Assembly (NCBI GenBank): GCA_002407675.1
Contig: DHNW01000006.1
Location: 19,451-83,450 of the forward strand
Direction of reading: 5' to 3'
Length of the DNA: 64,000 nt
Source: Ruminococcaceae bacterium UBA5406
Lineage (GTDB): Bacteria; Bacillota; Clostridia; Oscillospirales; Acutalibacteraceae
Shown: piece after piece, positions 17,478-26,749 of the stretch
Layout: every line of letters begins with the position of its first letter
Numbering within the stretch: position 1 is the stretch's first letter
Position numbers and translations under genes: made by a program
Notes under the pieces: generated by a model
Seen by the model: the letters and a program-made list of their open reading frames with translations, nothing else
What the model was told of the DNA's origin: nothing
The model's database searches: none

Positions 17478-18684
17478 ATCCGGCACGGCAAGCCTTGAAC
17501 AGCGCGAGGCTCTGGCTTTTACAAAATCTGAATCGGTGCGCGGCATGCAGGCTGCCACCCGGCAGCCTGGAATTACTGGCTGCGTGATCTATTCCACCTG
17601 CAACCGGACGGAACTCTGGCTCAGCACAGACAGCTCCGATTCCATCAGCCCTGCAGAGATGCTCTGTGCTTTTAAAAGCGTACCACTGAAACAGGCGGCC
17701 GGTGTCATCACGGAACGCAGCGGCGCAGAAGCCGTGCGCTATCTGTTTGAAACAGCCTGCGGCCTTCATTCCCGAATTTGGGGTGAAGACCAGATTATAA
17801 CGCAGATCAAAGAAGCAATTCATCTCGCCAACGACTCCGGCACAGCGGGAAAAATTCTCGCGAAACTGTTTCAGACTGCTGTAACTTCCGCCAAGCGGGT
17901 AAAAACCGAAGTGCGCTTTTCATCCGGCACCCTCTCTGTCGCCGCAGCTGCCGCCGAAAAATGCAGAGAACAATACGGACATCTCAAAGGTCTGCACTGT
18001 CTTGTCATTGGAAGCGGAAAAATGGGCCGCAGTGCCGCCGAAGAATTAGCAAAAAACGGCGCCTGCGTCTGCATGACCATAAGGCAGTACAAATACGGCA
18101 TCAGCATTGTTCCGGAACACTGCAAAAGTATTCCTTACAGCAGCAGATTGAAAGAAGCGGCGGAATCAGACGTCATACTCAGTGCAACATCCAGCCCTCA
18201 TTACACGCTGCTTTACGAACCCATAGCAGAAATGTGTGCCAAAAATCAGCGTGAAAGGCTTTTCCTTGATCTCGCCGTTCCGCGCGACATTGAACCGGAC
18301 GTTGCAAACCTGCCGAAATGCCGCCTTGTGACTATTGACGACCTCTGCTGCCGTGTGCGCTCCGAAGAAAAAGCCAAAACCGAACAGCGCTGCCGCCAAA
18401 TTATTGATCATTATATTGCGGAATTCAAAAAGCAGCTGGCTGCGTGGTCGTCTCTGCCAGCCATCCGGTCTTTTTCCGCAGAAGCGTCATCCAATGCCGT
18501 TGACCTGCTGGATCAGGAATGGAAAGCGGAAGGTCTTTCAGACGAAATGAGGGAACGGCTCAGAAACACTGCACAGAAAATCATCCGGGAAAAAACAGCC
18601 AGCGCACTTTTCTCCTTCCGTGACTGGACGGAAGAAAATGCGGAAAAGTTTCCGCAAGACAGCACCATGGCTGCTGTTCGGTAA
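17452..18684 (+). CDS. hemA: Glutamyl-tRNA reductase
   Basis: A 410-residue enzyme for the first step of C5 tetrapyrrole synthesis, reducing glutamyl-tRNA to glutamate-1-semialdehyde with NADPH. The catalytic cysteine lies in IYSTCNRTEL (about residue 49), followed by GEDQIITQIKEA and the nucleotide-binding motif VIGSGKMGRSAAEEL. The C-terminal dimerisation helices are present. Its start is inside the preceding gene, preceded by AAAAAGGAGGAAACAGGTA. The pathway product is used here for siroheme, as no hemE-hemH-type genes are in the window. Confidence 0.95.
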   Translation: MEIRMAGIESGTASLEQREALAFTKSESVRGMQAATRQPGITGCVIYSTCNRTELWLSTDSSDSISPAEMLCAFKSVPLKQAAGVITERSGAEAVRYLFETACGLHSRIWGEDQIITQIKEAIHLANDSGTAGKILAKLFQTAVTSAKRVKTEVRFSSGTLSVAAAAAEKCREQYGHLKGLHCLVIGSGKMGRSAAEELAKNGACVCMTIRQYKYGISIVPEHCKSIPYSSRLKEAAESDVILSATSSPHYTLLYEPIAEMCAKNQRERLFLDLAVPRDIEPDVANLPKCRLVTIDDLCCRVRSEEKAKTEQRCRQIIDHYIAEFKKQLAAWSSLPAIRSFSAEASSNAVDLLDQEWKAEGLSDEMRERLRNTAQKIIREKTASALFSFRDWTEENAEKFPQDSTMAAVR

Positions 18685-18704
18685 AACAGCGGGAGGAATT
18701 TCAT

Positions 18705-19620
18705 ATGACAAAGAAGATTATCCGAATCGGGAGCCGAAAAAGCCGCCTTGCCAGAATTCAGACCAAACTGGTGGCAGAACAGCTTTTAAAAGCCCACCCA
18801 GAACTGGAAGTGCAAATGGTCACCATGGACACAACGGGAGATATTCTGCGTGACCGTCCCCTGGATGACGCAGGAGGCAAAGGACTTTTTACCCTCCAAC
18901 TGGAACAAGCCCTGCGCTCAGGTAAAATTGACCTCTCCGTCCACAGCCTGAAAGATATGCCGGAGAAAATTCCGGATGACCTCCCTGTTTTGGCTTACTC
19001 AAAGCGTGAAGATCCGCGCGACGTGCTCATTCTGCCAAAAGGAACCGCCTTTCACGGGTTTCAGTCCATTTCTTATAAAAAAACCGGTCGGCTGCTCCAG
19101 CACCCGAAGAAGTATTTTCCTGCAAAAGCTCTGCCCCGGAATTTCCATTACTCCGGTGCGAGGAAATGTACCGACAAGAATCCGCAAGCTCGATGAGGGC
19201 AATTTTTCGGCTGTCATTTTGGCGGCGGCAGGCCTGAAACGCCTCGGGCTCATGAAACGCGCTTCCTATATTTTTTCTGAAACGGAAATGCTTCCGGCTG
19301 CCGGCCAGGGCATTCTCGCCGTACAGGGGCGAAACGATTTTGACCGGAAACTGCTCGAATGTGTGGATGACGCAGGCAGCCGTACGGCTGCCTGTGCAGA
19401 GCGCGCCGTGATCGCGGCACTCGGATGCAGCTGCAGCTCTCCTGCGGCGGCCTATTGCAGGGTTTTCAAAGACGGCAAAATAGAGCTTCGTGCTTTTTAT
19501 GTAAGCCCAAAAACAGGAAAAGAAACCTTCGGAACAGTTTCCGGCGTGCGGGAAGAAAGTATCCCGCTGGCTGAAAACCTTGCCGCGCAGCTTCAAAAGG
19601 AGGCAGAAAACATTGGCTGA
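18705..19620 (+). pseudogene. hemC: Porphobilinogen deaminase (hydroxymethylbilane synthase), interrupted by a one-base frameshift
   Basis: Two overlapping frames together give a complete ~304-residue HemC. The first runs 18705-about 19083 (IRIGSRKSRLARIQTKLV, GKGLFTLQLEQAL, VHSLKDMP, SKREDPRDVLILPKG). The second runs about 19080-19620 (PVGCSSTRRSIFLQKLCPGISITPVRGNVPTRIRKLDEG, LAAAGLKRL, LPAAGQGIL and the cofactor cysteine in ALGCSCS). The frames meet at a run of seven A at 19077-19083; six A would restore one open frame. The gene is essential for the surrounding pathway, so a sequencing error in the homopolymer or a very recent mutation is likely. The enzyme joins four porphobilinogens. Confidence 0.88.
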
Positions 19621-21118
19621 TACCTGCGGAAAAGTCTGGCTTGTCGGCGCCGGTCCTTCTGATGCGGGCCTTTTTACCCTGCGAGGATATAAGCTTCTGA
19701 AAACGGCAGATGTCGTTGTATACGACCGACTGGTTGGCACCGGGATTCTCGGCTTAATTCCGCCGGCCGCACAGAAGTTTGACGTTGGAAAATTCCCGAA
19801 CCGCCACCCTGTCCCGCAAACGGAAATCAACCGGATTCTCGTACGGGAAGCGAAAGGCGGAAACCGTGTGGTGCGCCTGAAAGGCGGCGATCCATTTCTG
19901 TTTGGACGCGGCGGCGAAGAAGCGGAAGCACTTCGTTCAGCGGGAATTCCGTATGAAATTGTACCCGGCGTTTCTGCGTCCATCGCCGTGCCGGAATATG
20001 CCGGGATCCCGGTCACACATCGGGAATGCAGTTCTTCCCTGCATATTTTCACCGGCCACTCTGCACAAGGACAGGAAAGTGCAGTCGACTTTTCCACCGC
20101 ATCCCATCTCAAAGGGACACTGGTCTTCCTGATGGGCGTTGCATCCGCAGAGCACATCTGCAGTGCGCTTATAAAAGCAGGCATGGATGCCGGAACGCCG
20201 GCCGCCGCTGTGGAAAACGGCACGACTGCACGCCAAAGGACTGTTGCGGCTACGCTCGGCACTCTTGCTGAAACAATGAAGGAACAGTCGGTCCGGTCTC
20301 CCGCCGTGATTGTTGTCGGCCCTGCCGCCGCCCTGGCAGACAGGCTTTGCTGGACGGCCTGCCGGCCGCTTGACGGGAAACGGATTGTCGTCACAAGGCC
20401 GCGCACCAAAATGAAGAATTTCTGCCGGAAAATTGAACTTCTTGGCGGTGAAGCCATTCCATGCCCCTGCATAGAAACTGTTTCGTCTCCGGAGGCTATC
20501 CTTTCGGAAGCTGTTTCCAGCCTGACAGCTTTTACATGGATTACTTTTTCCAGCTCTGCCGGAGCCGACTGTTTTTTCCGTGCCTTGAAGCAAAGCGGAA
20601 AAGATACGCGCGCCCTTAGCGGAATCAGGATAGCGGCCGTCGGCCCGGCAACGGCAAAATACCTTTCCAGGTATGGAATCTTTCCTGACCTAATGCCGCA
20701 GAAATTTGACGGAATTCATCTGGGAGAAACACTTGCGCAGAAAGCGGGAAACCGGGACCGAATTCTGGTTATTCGGGCGGAAAACGGCTCCCGTTCTCTG
20801 GAAGGCCGGCTGAAACAGTCCGGAATTCCGTACAAAGCAATTCCCGCTTACCATACCCAGCTTCCGCTGGAAAAACCGCTTCCGGAAATCCGCCATACAG
20901 TGGAAAATCTTGACTTTGACTGGCTGACATTCACAAGCGCTTCATCTGTAAAAGGTTTTCTCCGGATATTTCCGCATTTCAGCACCGGCCGCTGTACAGC
21001 TGTCTGTATCGGCCCTTCAACGGGTATGGAAGCGGAAAGCTGCGGATTCCATACGATCGTTTCCGACGTTTCTACCGAAGACGGTATGATTCAGACAATG
21101 CTTTCTGCCGTACGCTGA
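19613..21118 (+). CDS. Fused uroporphyrinogen-III C-methyltransferase / uroporphyrinogen-III synthase
   Basis: A 501-residue bifunctional CobA-HemD protein. Residues ~1-240 are the SAM-dependent methyltransferase (VWLVGAGPSDAGLFTLRG, VVRLKGGDPFLFGRGGEEAEAL, VPGVSASIAVPEYAGIPVTHR), which makes precorrin-2. Residues ~255-501 are uroporphyrinogen-III synthase (IVVTRPRTKMKNF, FDWLTFTSASSVKGFL). The TTG at 19613-19615 was chosen because AAAAGGAGG precedes it at about 9 bases; it overlaps the hemC stop. Such fusions are common in Clostridia and channel uroporphyrinogen III towards siroheme and cobamides. Confidence 0.93.
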   Translation: MADTCGKVWLVGAGPSDAGLFTLRGYKLLKTADVVVYDRLVGTGILGLIPPAAQKFDVGKFPNRHPVPQTEINRILVREAKGGNRVVRLKGGDPFLFGRGGEEAEALRSAGIPYEIVPGVSASIAVPEYAGIPVTHRECSSSLHIFTGHSAQGQESAVDFSTASHLKGTLVFLMGVASAEHICSALIKAGMDAGTPAAAVENGTTARQRTVAATLGTLAETMKEQSVRSPAVIVVGPAAALADRLCWTACRPLDGKRIVVTRPRTKMKNFCRKIELLGGEAIPCPCIETVSSPEAILSEAVSSLTAFTWITFSSSAGADCFFRALKQSGKDTRALSGIRIAAVGPATAKYLSRYGIFPDLMPQKFDGIHLGETLAQKAGNRDRILVIRAENGSRSLEGRLKQSGIPYKAIPAYHTQLPLEKPLPEIRHTVENLDFDWLTFTSASSVKGFLRIFPHFSTGRCTAVCIGPSTGMEAESCGFHTIVSDVSTEDGMIQTMLSAVR

Positions 21119-21154
21119 GCATGCACGGCAGAGAAAAAACAGGAGGTTTTAAAA

Positions 21155-22138
21155 ATGGAGCTGACAAAAAGGCCGCGCAGGCTCCGCACAACCCCGGTTA
21201 TCCGGGAACTGGTGCGGGAGACGCGCGTTTCAAAAGAATCGCTCATCTATCCGGTTTTCGTGAAAGAAGGGCATCATCTGATCGAGGACATCCCATCACT
21301 GGACGGGCAGAAACGGTGCAGCCCCGACCAGCTGCCGCAGTTGATAGAACCAGTTGTAAAGGAAGGCATTGGCAGTATTCTGCTGTTTGGCCTGCCAGCG
21401 CATAAGGATGAACTGGCTACCAGTGCATATGATGACAACGGCGTTGTGCAGCAGGCTGTCCGAATAATTAAAAAGGAATATCCGCAGCTGAATGTTGTGA
21501 CGGACGTCTGTCTGTGCGAATACACCAGCCATGGCCACTGCGGGGTCCTCCGCGGAAAAACGGTAGACAATGATCCAACGCTGGAACTGCTTGCCAAAAC
21601 GGCGCTTTCCCATGTACGCGCCGGTGCCGATATCGTGGCCCCCTCCGACATGATGGACGGCCGGGTCGGTGCAATTCGCAGTGCGCTGGATGCAGAAGGT
21701 TTTACCGACCGGGCTATTATGGCTTATTCCGTCAAATATGCATCCTCCTTTTACGGCCCGTTCCGGGAGGCGGCCGGCTCTGCTCCGGCTTTTGGCGACC
21801 GAAAGGGCTATCAGATGGATTATCATAATGGCCGTGAAGCCCTCAAAGAAGCGGCTCTTGACGTGGAGGAAGGCGCGGATATTCTGATGGTGAAACCCGC
21901 CCTTTCCTATCTCGACATCGTGTACCGGCTCCACTCGGCTTTTCCGCTTCCCATTGCCACCTACAGCGTCAGCGGCGAATACGCGATGATTAAGGCGGCC
22001 GCACAAAAAGGCTGGATTGACGAAGCGGGCGTCGTATGTGAAGCAGCCGTTGGCGCTTTTCGTGCCGGTGCCGATATTTTGATTACGTATTACGCCCCGC
22101 AGCTCGCCGGGTGGATTGACGAAGGAAGGATTGGATAA
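21155..22138 (+). CDS. hemB: Porphobilinogen synthase (delta-aminolevulinate dehydratase)
   Basis: A 327-residue HemB that condenses two 5-aminolevulinates to porphobilinogen. Schiff-base lysines are seen in YSVKYASSFYGPFREA and LMVKPALSYLDI, and the metal/regulatory region reads DVCLCEYTSHGHCGV. The cysteine pattern C-L-C...H-C suggests a zinc-dependent active site, as opposed to the aspartate-rich magnesium type. It starts after AGGAGGTTTTAAAA and its stop overlaps the hemL start by one base (TAATG). Confidence 0.95.
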   Translation: MELTKRPRRLRTTPVIRELVRETRVSKESLIYPVFVKEGHHLIEDIPSLDGQKRCSPDQLPQLIEPVVKEGIGSILLFGLPAHKDELATSAYDDNGVVQQAVRIIKKEYPQLNVVTDVCLCEYTSHGHCGVLRGKTVDNDPTLELLAKTALSHVRAGADIVAPSDMMDGRVGAIRSALDAEGFTDRAIMAYSVKYASSFYGPFREAAGSAPAFGDRKGYQMDYHNGREALKEAALDVEEGADILMVKPALSYLDIVYRLHSAFPLPIATYSVSGEYAMIKAAAQKGWIDEAGVVCEAAVGAFRAGADILITYYAPQLAGWIDEGRIG

Positions 22139-23424
22139 TGGGAAAATCGGAAGAACTGTTTGAACGGGCCGTCAAAGTGATTCCGGGCGGCGTGAACAGC
22201 CCCGTACGGGCCTATCAAGCTGTGGGCGGCGCACCGCGCTTCATTGTGAAAGGCCGCGGCTCCCATATTACCGATGAGGACGGCAGAGAGTACATCGACT
22301 TTGTCAATTCCTGGGGACCTTTGATCCTTGGCCACGCACCGGAAAAAATTCTCAGCAAAGTCTGCCGGGCCGCAGAAAACGGCCTCAGTTTCGGTGCCGC
22401 CACTCGCGCAGAAGTTGAGATGGCGGAACTGATTACCTCCATGGTTCCCTCTGTCGAAATGGTCCGCCTCGTAAATTCAGGAACGGAAGCTGTAATGAGT
22501 GCCGTCCGTCTGGCACGTGGATTCACAAAGCGGGATAAAATCATCAAATTCGAAGGGTGTTACCACGGTCACAGCGACGCTATGTTGGTAAAAGCAGGTT
22601 CCGGGCTGATGACCAGCTCTCTTTCCAGCAGTGCCGGTGTTCCGGAAGGAGCTACCAAAGATACACTGGTAGCTCAATTCAATGATATCGGCAGTGTAAA
22701 GGCTCTGTTCCAGCAGTATCCCGATCAGATTGCCGCCGTTATCACGGAACTTGTTCCGGCAAATATGGGCCTTGTTCTCCCAGAAAAAGGTTTTCTGCAG
22801 CAGCTGCGCCAGCTCTGCACAGAAAATGGCTCCCTGCTGATTGCAGACGAAGTCATCACCGGGTTCCGGCTCAGTGCAGGCGGGGCACAGGAGCTCTTAG
22901 GCATTCATCCGGATCTCACCACGTTCGGCAAAATTATCGGAGGCGGACTTCCAGTGGGGGCATTCGGCGGACAACGGGACATCATGATGCAGACCGCCCC
23001 ATGCGGAAAGGTCTATCAGGCCGGAACTCTAAGCGGCAATCCGCTCGCTACTGCTGCCGGAATTACCCAGCTGACGGTGCTGAAAGAACAGCCGGAAATC
23101 TATACCCGTCTGAACAGCCTGACTGAAGAACTCTGTGACGGTCTCACTGCCCTAATCCATAAATATCAAATTCCGGCTGTTGTCAACCGGGCAGGCTCCC
23201 TGTTCTGCGTGTTTTTCACCTCTCATCCAGTGGAATGCTACCAGGACACTCTGACCAGTGACCGGAAGGTTTACGCATCCTATTTCAACTATATGCTCCG
23301 CCACGGTGTTTACCTAGCCCCGTCCCAGTTTGAAGTTGGCTTTGTCAGCGCTGCACATTCACAGGACGAGATCCAGTACACTCTTCAGCAGGCCGAAGGT
23401 TTCTTCCGTACCATGCAGCAGTAA
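22138..23424 (+). CDS. hemL: Glutamate-1-semialdehyde 2,1-aminomutase
   Basis: A 428-residue PLP-dependent class III aminotransferase-fold enzyme converting glutamate-1-semialdehyde to 5-aminolevulinate, the step after HemA. Recognition blocks are IPGGVNSPVRAYQAVGG, MVRLVNSGTEAVMSAVRLARG, GCYHGHSD and the PLP lysine in LTTFGKIIGGGLPVGAFGG. It is the last gene of the asr-siroheme operon and is followed by a strong terminator. The gene order hemA-hemC-cobA/hemD-hemB-hemL is the normal clostridial hem order. Confidence 0.96.
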   Translation: MGKSEELFERAVKVIPGGVNSPVRAYQAVGGAPRFIVKGRGSHITDEDGREYIDFVNSWGPLILGHAPEKILSKVCRAAENGLSFGAATRAEVEMAELITSMVPSVEMVRLVNSGTEAVMSAVRLARGFTKRDKIIKFEGCYHGHSDAMLVKAGSGLMTSSLSSSAGVPEGATKDTLVAQFNDIGSVKALFQQYPDQIAAVITELVPANMGLVLPEKGFLQQLRQLCTENGSLLIADEVITGFRLSAGGAQELLGIHPDLTTFGKIIGGGLPVGAFGGQRDIMMQTAPCGKVYQAGTLSGNPLATAAGITQLTVLKEQPEIYTRLNSLTEELCDGLTALIHKYQIPAVVNRAGSLFCVFFTSHPVECYQDTLTSDRKVYASYFNYMLRHGVYLAPSQFEVGFVSAAHSQDEIQYTLQQAEGFFRTMQQ

Positions 23425-23473
23425 ATGCAGGCTGGAAAAGCCAGTTCCGCACGGTAATCACAAAATGAAACAA

Positions 23474-23517
23474 GCGCCTTGGCTAAGCTGTAAAAAAGCT
23501 TAGCCAAGGCGCATTTT
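23474..23517. terminator. Strong intrinsic terminator, probably bidirectional
   Basis: A perfect 16-bp stem, GCGCCTTGGCTAAGCT (23474-23489) with AGCTTAGCCAAGGCGC (23497-23512), encloses a 7-base loop with TTTT after it. It separates the plus-strand asr-hem operon from the minus-strand glycosidase gene and can serve both. It fits the convergent gene layout. Confidence 0.9.
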
Positions 23518-23596
23518 CGTATGCAGTTTTTGGGAACAGGGTCGTTTGCGGCGGCAGCGTTCTGCGCTAATGCAAAGATCAGGCTATTCCAAATTT

Positions 23597-26500
23597 TTAA
23601 TCATCGTTTCCTGCGATCCAATATTGCGGTGTCGACAGAATCCCCATCTTCTTGAACTGATATTCATAACTCCACTTATTTCCGCTCGTTCTCCAGAGAT
23701 TCGGCCCATACCACTCTTCTGTTGAATCTGCGTTATGAAGCGCGCCGAATGCATTAATGCGGTTTCCAAATACCTTCAGTTTCAAGGTATGATGCCCTTC
23801 CTGCACCCGGCCACAATCCAGTCTGTAAGGCGCCAGCGCTATATTGCCTATTTTTTTGCCGTCGAGCGTTACCTGTACAAGAGCCCCGCGGTAATGGGGG
23901 ACTTCAATATGCAGTGCGCCCGCTTTGCAGGAAAAAGGAATCTGATAGGTTAAATTTCCGGCGTAAAACGGCAGACCCTGCCTGACAATATCACCGTAAG
24001 CCAAAGAGTCCGGCATTTCGGTTATCTTCTTCTCTCTGCCGGCAACGGATACGCCAAAGCTGCCGAGCAGATAGCACCATTCTACGTTTGTCTTCGGCCC
24101 AAACGGTATAGAAAGCTCCATGGAATTTGGTCCTTTGCGTACCCCATCCGGTAAATCAATCGTCTGAATTGATTCATCAACATACCAGCCGTTTATTTCT
24201 GAAGAAACCTGTTTGCCATTCCAGATAATTCCGGCATTTTCCGGATGCTCCATGGCGAACTGTACCTCTGGAACAGCAATATCCGAAAAAATGGTAAAGC
24301 GCAAATGAAGAGTATGTTCTATTTTTTCCTCATTTTTTGTAACCCACGGCTGGGCAAGAGCTTCCATCCTCAGCGGATATCCCAGCTTCCGACGAAAACG
24401 ATTGTCAATCCTCAAAAGCTCTTCCTGAGGGTTCCATGGCCCCGAATCAAACGCATATTCGGCTATATCCAAAAGCATAACATTCTTTTCATCCAATGTG
24501 AAAGACTGCGGTTCCGGGAGGTACAATTTATTTTTCGGCACCGTATAAATCTGCTTCTCACCCATTATGGCACCTTGGGTCTTCTGCAGACGGAGCAGAA
24601 CACTGTCATACTGGGAACAATAATACGGAATCCGGGTCCATCCTTCTTTATATTCTGCGTCCACTGGATGAATCTCACCCGTCATGGTATCGTAGAGCAC
24701 CGGCTGATATCTGCCTCGTACATGGATATCAAGTTTTTCCATAAAGGTGATATCCCTGTTCCGCGGCTTATTCACGTGTGCTAAGAAAAGCCAGCGGCTG
24801 TCCACGTCCTGCCTTAGCTGATAAAACATATTGTTGGCACGGACTCCTGTTTCCCATTGCTGAACACGAGTGGGATCTTTGCCTTCTACTGCATTCATTT
24901 CAACATCCACATCACGCAGATCTCGAAGGGAATTCAGCAGTGGACCGCGCTGATAGGGTATTCTTGTGCACTGATGCGCTAGCAGCGCAGGCTCTTCCGA
25001 AAAGGCCGCATCTACGTACCGGGGCGGCTCACCCATAAAAATCACTTTTCCGCCATGGCCGGCAAACTCCTGCAGTTTATGCAACGTTGTGCTGCGGATT
25101 GTATGGCACTGAGGAACCACAACAGCCTCATATGTCATGCCACCCATATGAAACGCGTCCGTACAAGACTGGCTGTCCTCACTTAGCATGGATTCCGAAA
25201 TAAAATCAAAATCAATAAAATTATAAAGAAGCCACTGAATTACTTCCGTAAAATCACTCTCAAGATCCTGCCGCACAACCGATGTCTGCCGCTGATTGCC
25301 CCAATACAGCCAGTAAGACTCAATCGGGTGAATTACTCCTACCTTCACAATGGGTCTGCCACGTGTCAGGGCCGTATTTAGACGTGCAAAATGATTTTCA
25401 ATATAGGGATACTCACGGTACCAGGGCGATTGATAACCAATGCTCGCCGGGTAGTCCCGTTTTGCTTCCCCTTCCATGGAAACCCAGGTCAAATGCGGTA
25501 CTCGAAGGGTAACTCCCAGTGCTGCCTGCCAATCGCCGGCCAGCTTATGGCTTCGGAAATCAAAATCCCATCCGGTTACACCATACAGTTCACTCATAAC
25601 GCCGTTTCTGCCCATTTGGTGAGATACGCTCTCCGCTTGTTTGACTGTTGAAAGTTCGCGGCGGTCACACAGCATATCAACGCCTGGAATGCCAAATTCC
25701 TTCATAGGGCGCATAACATCACCGACCGATGTGGTTTGGGAATGGAGAGTCCATTCATTCATCATATGGCCGGTAAGTTTTATTCCGTGTTTGCTGCACC
25801 ATTTGCCGATGTTGTCGCCAAAAGCCTCCGAAAAGCGGTCACAAACATGAGCATGGTACCAATACCGTATCTGCGAAACCTTGCCGCCCTGTTTCTCCCA
25901 AACCAGCTCCGGAAGATGCTCCAGCAGGGACACGCCGTATTTATTTTGGAAAGTCTGTTCAAAATCATCTGTAAAAGGCAAAACAACCGCTGTTTCTTCA
26001 AACGGGTTTCGCAGGGCAGATTTTTGAACTGTCTGTGGCTCATCCGTAAAGATTGTCGGTATCTCTCTGCCGAATTCCGAGCCCAGTTCCTGGTAATATT
26101 TTTCATGGGTAATCTCTATAAATCTGTCAATTGCTTTTTTGTCCAGGGTATTCACATAAGCCTGATTGTTAAACCAGGGGGTATCTCCGGATACTTCAAG
26201 AAAAGCATCCCAAACGTGGCCCTTCCCGTTTTCCTCCCTGCCAATCCGGCGGTAGGAAACCATATATCCGTCATGGTCAAGGATGATATCATAGCTTCCA
26301 AGATACGTGCGGTTCTTGCTGCGCACCGCTTTAGCGGCGGATACAAAAGTTTCATCCGCCTTATTGGTACAGCCGCGCGGCACTACAGCAAGAAAACGAT
26401 TGCGGTATTTTAGATCTTTTGTAACAAATCCGCCGGCGCTCCCGGACGGCCAGCGATCTTCATCATACAGCCGGCAAAGCATCCCTTCGGCTTTTGCTTT

Positions 26501-26743
26501 GGAGCAACAGGATTTTACGCAGTCCATAAACTCCTTGCCCAGGTATTCCGTATCTAGGCCAACCCTGCTGTGGATATGAAAGCCCCCCATACCCATTGCC
26601 TGAATTTGATCAATCTGGCGCAGCAGCTGCTCTTTTGAAAGTTTGCAGTTCCAAGCCCAAAATGGGGCTGCCCTGTATTCTGAAGTCGGATTCCGGAAAA
26701 GGGCGCTGTCCGGTCTGTCATTTTGCAAATCTTTTTTCATCAT
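23597..26743 (-). CDS. Large glycoside hydrolase, GH106 (alpha-L-rhamnosidase)-like
   Basis: A 1048-residue cytoplasmic protein without signal peptide. The N-terminus (FRNPTSEYRAAPFWAWNCKL, then MGMGGFHIHSRVG) and the LYDEDRWPSGSAGG block are typical of a broad GH106-related family of TIM-barrel glycosidases. The C-terminal ~150 residues look like jelly-roll sugar-binding folds (VTLDGKKIGNIALAPYRLDCG). GH106 members remove alpha-L-rhamnose, including from rhamnogalacturonan-II fragments; this assignment is by overall resemblance, and the catalytic residues were not verified. It is the last gene of the transporter-YesMN operon, six bases after the response regulator, so it probably acts on the imported oligosaccharide. 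Confidence 0.65.
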   Translation of the reverse strand: MMKKDLQNDRPDSALFRNPTSEYRAAPFWAWNCKLSKEQLLRQIDQIQAMGMGGFHIHSRVGLDTEYLGKEFMDCVKSCCSKAKAEGMLCRLYDEDRWPSGSAGGFVTKDLKYRNRFLAVVPRGCTNKADETFVSAAKAVRSKNRTYLGSYDIILDHDGYMVSYRRIGREENGKGHVWDAFLEVSGDTPWFNNQAYVNTLDKKAIDRFIEITHEKYYQELGSEFGREIPTIFTDEPQTVQKSALRNPFEETAVVLPFTDDFEQTFQNKYGVSLLEHLPELVWEKQGGKVSQIRYWYHAHVCDRFSEAFGDNIGKWCSKHGIKLTGHMMNEWTLHSQTTSVGDVMRPMKEFGIPGVDMLCDRRELSTVKQAESVSHQMGRNGVMSELYGVTGWDFDFRSHKLAGDWQAALGVTLRVPHLTWVSMEGEAKRDYPASIGYQSPWYREYPYIENHFARLNTALTRGRPIVKVGVIHPIESYWLYWGNQRQTSVVRQDLESDFTEVIQWLLYNFIDFDFISESMLSEDSQSCTDAFHMGGMTYEAVVVPQCHTIRSTTLHKLQEFAGHGGKVIFMGEPPRYVDAAFSEEPALLAHQCTRIPYQRGPLLNSLRDLRDVDVEMNAVEGKDPTRVQQWETGVRANNMFYQLRQDVDSRWLFLAHVNKPRNRDITFMEKLDIHVRGRYQPVLYDTMTGEIHPVDAEYKEGWTRIPYYCSQYDSVLLRLQKTQGAIMGEKQIYTVPKNKLYLPEPQSFTLDEKNVMLLDIAEYAFDSGPWNPQEELLRIDNRFRRKLGYPLRMEALAQPWVTKNEEKIEHTLHLRFTIFSDIAVPEVQFAMEHPENAGIIWNGKQVSSEINGWYVDESIQTIDLPDGVRKGPNSMELSIPFGPKTNVEWCYLLGSFGVSVAGREKKITEMPDSLAYGDIVRQGLPFYAGNLTYQIPFSCKAGALHIEVPHYRGALVQVTLDGKKIGNIALAPYRLDCGRVQEGHHTLKLKVFGNRINAFGALHNADSTEEWYGPNLWRTSGNKWSYEYQFKKMGILSTPQYWIAGNDD

Positions 26744-26749
26744 TTTTGC

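Noticed and set aside
19070..19090. Programmed frameshifting in hemC
   Set aside because: hemC is not known to be frameshifted, and no stimulatory structure or Shine-Dalgarno is evident; a homopolymer error or mutation is simpler.
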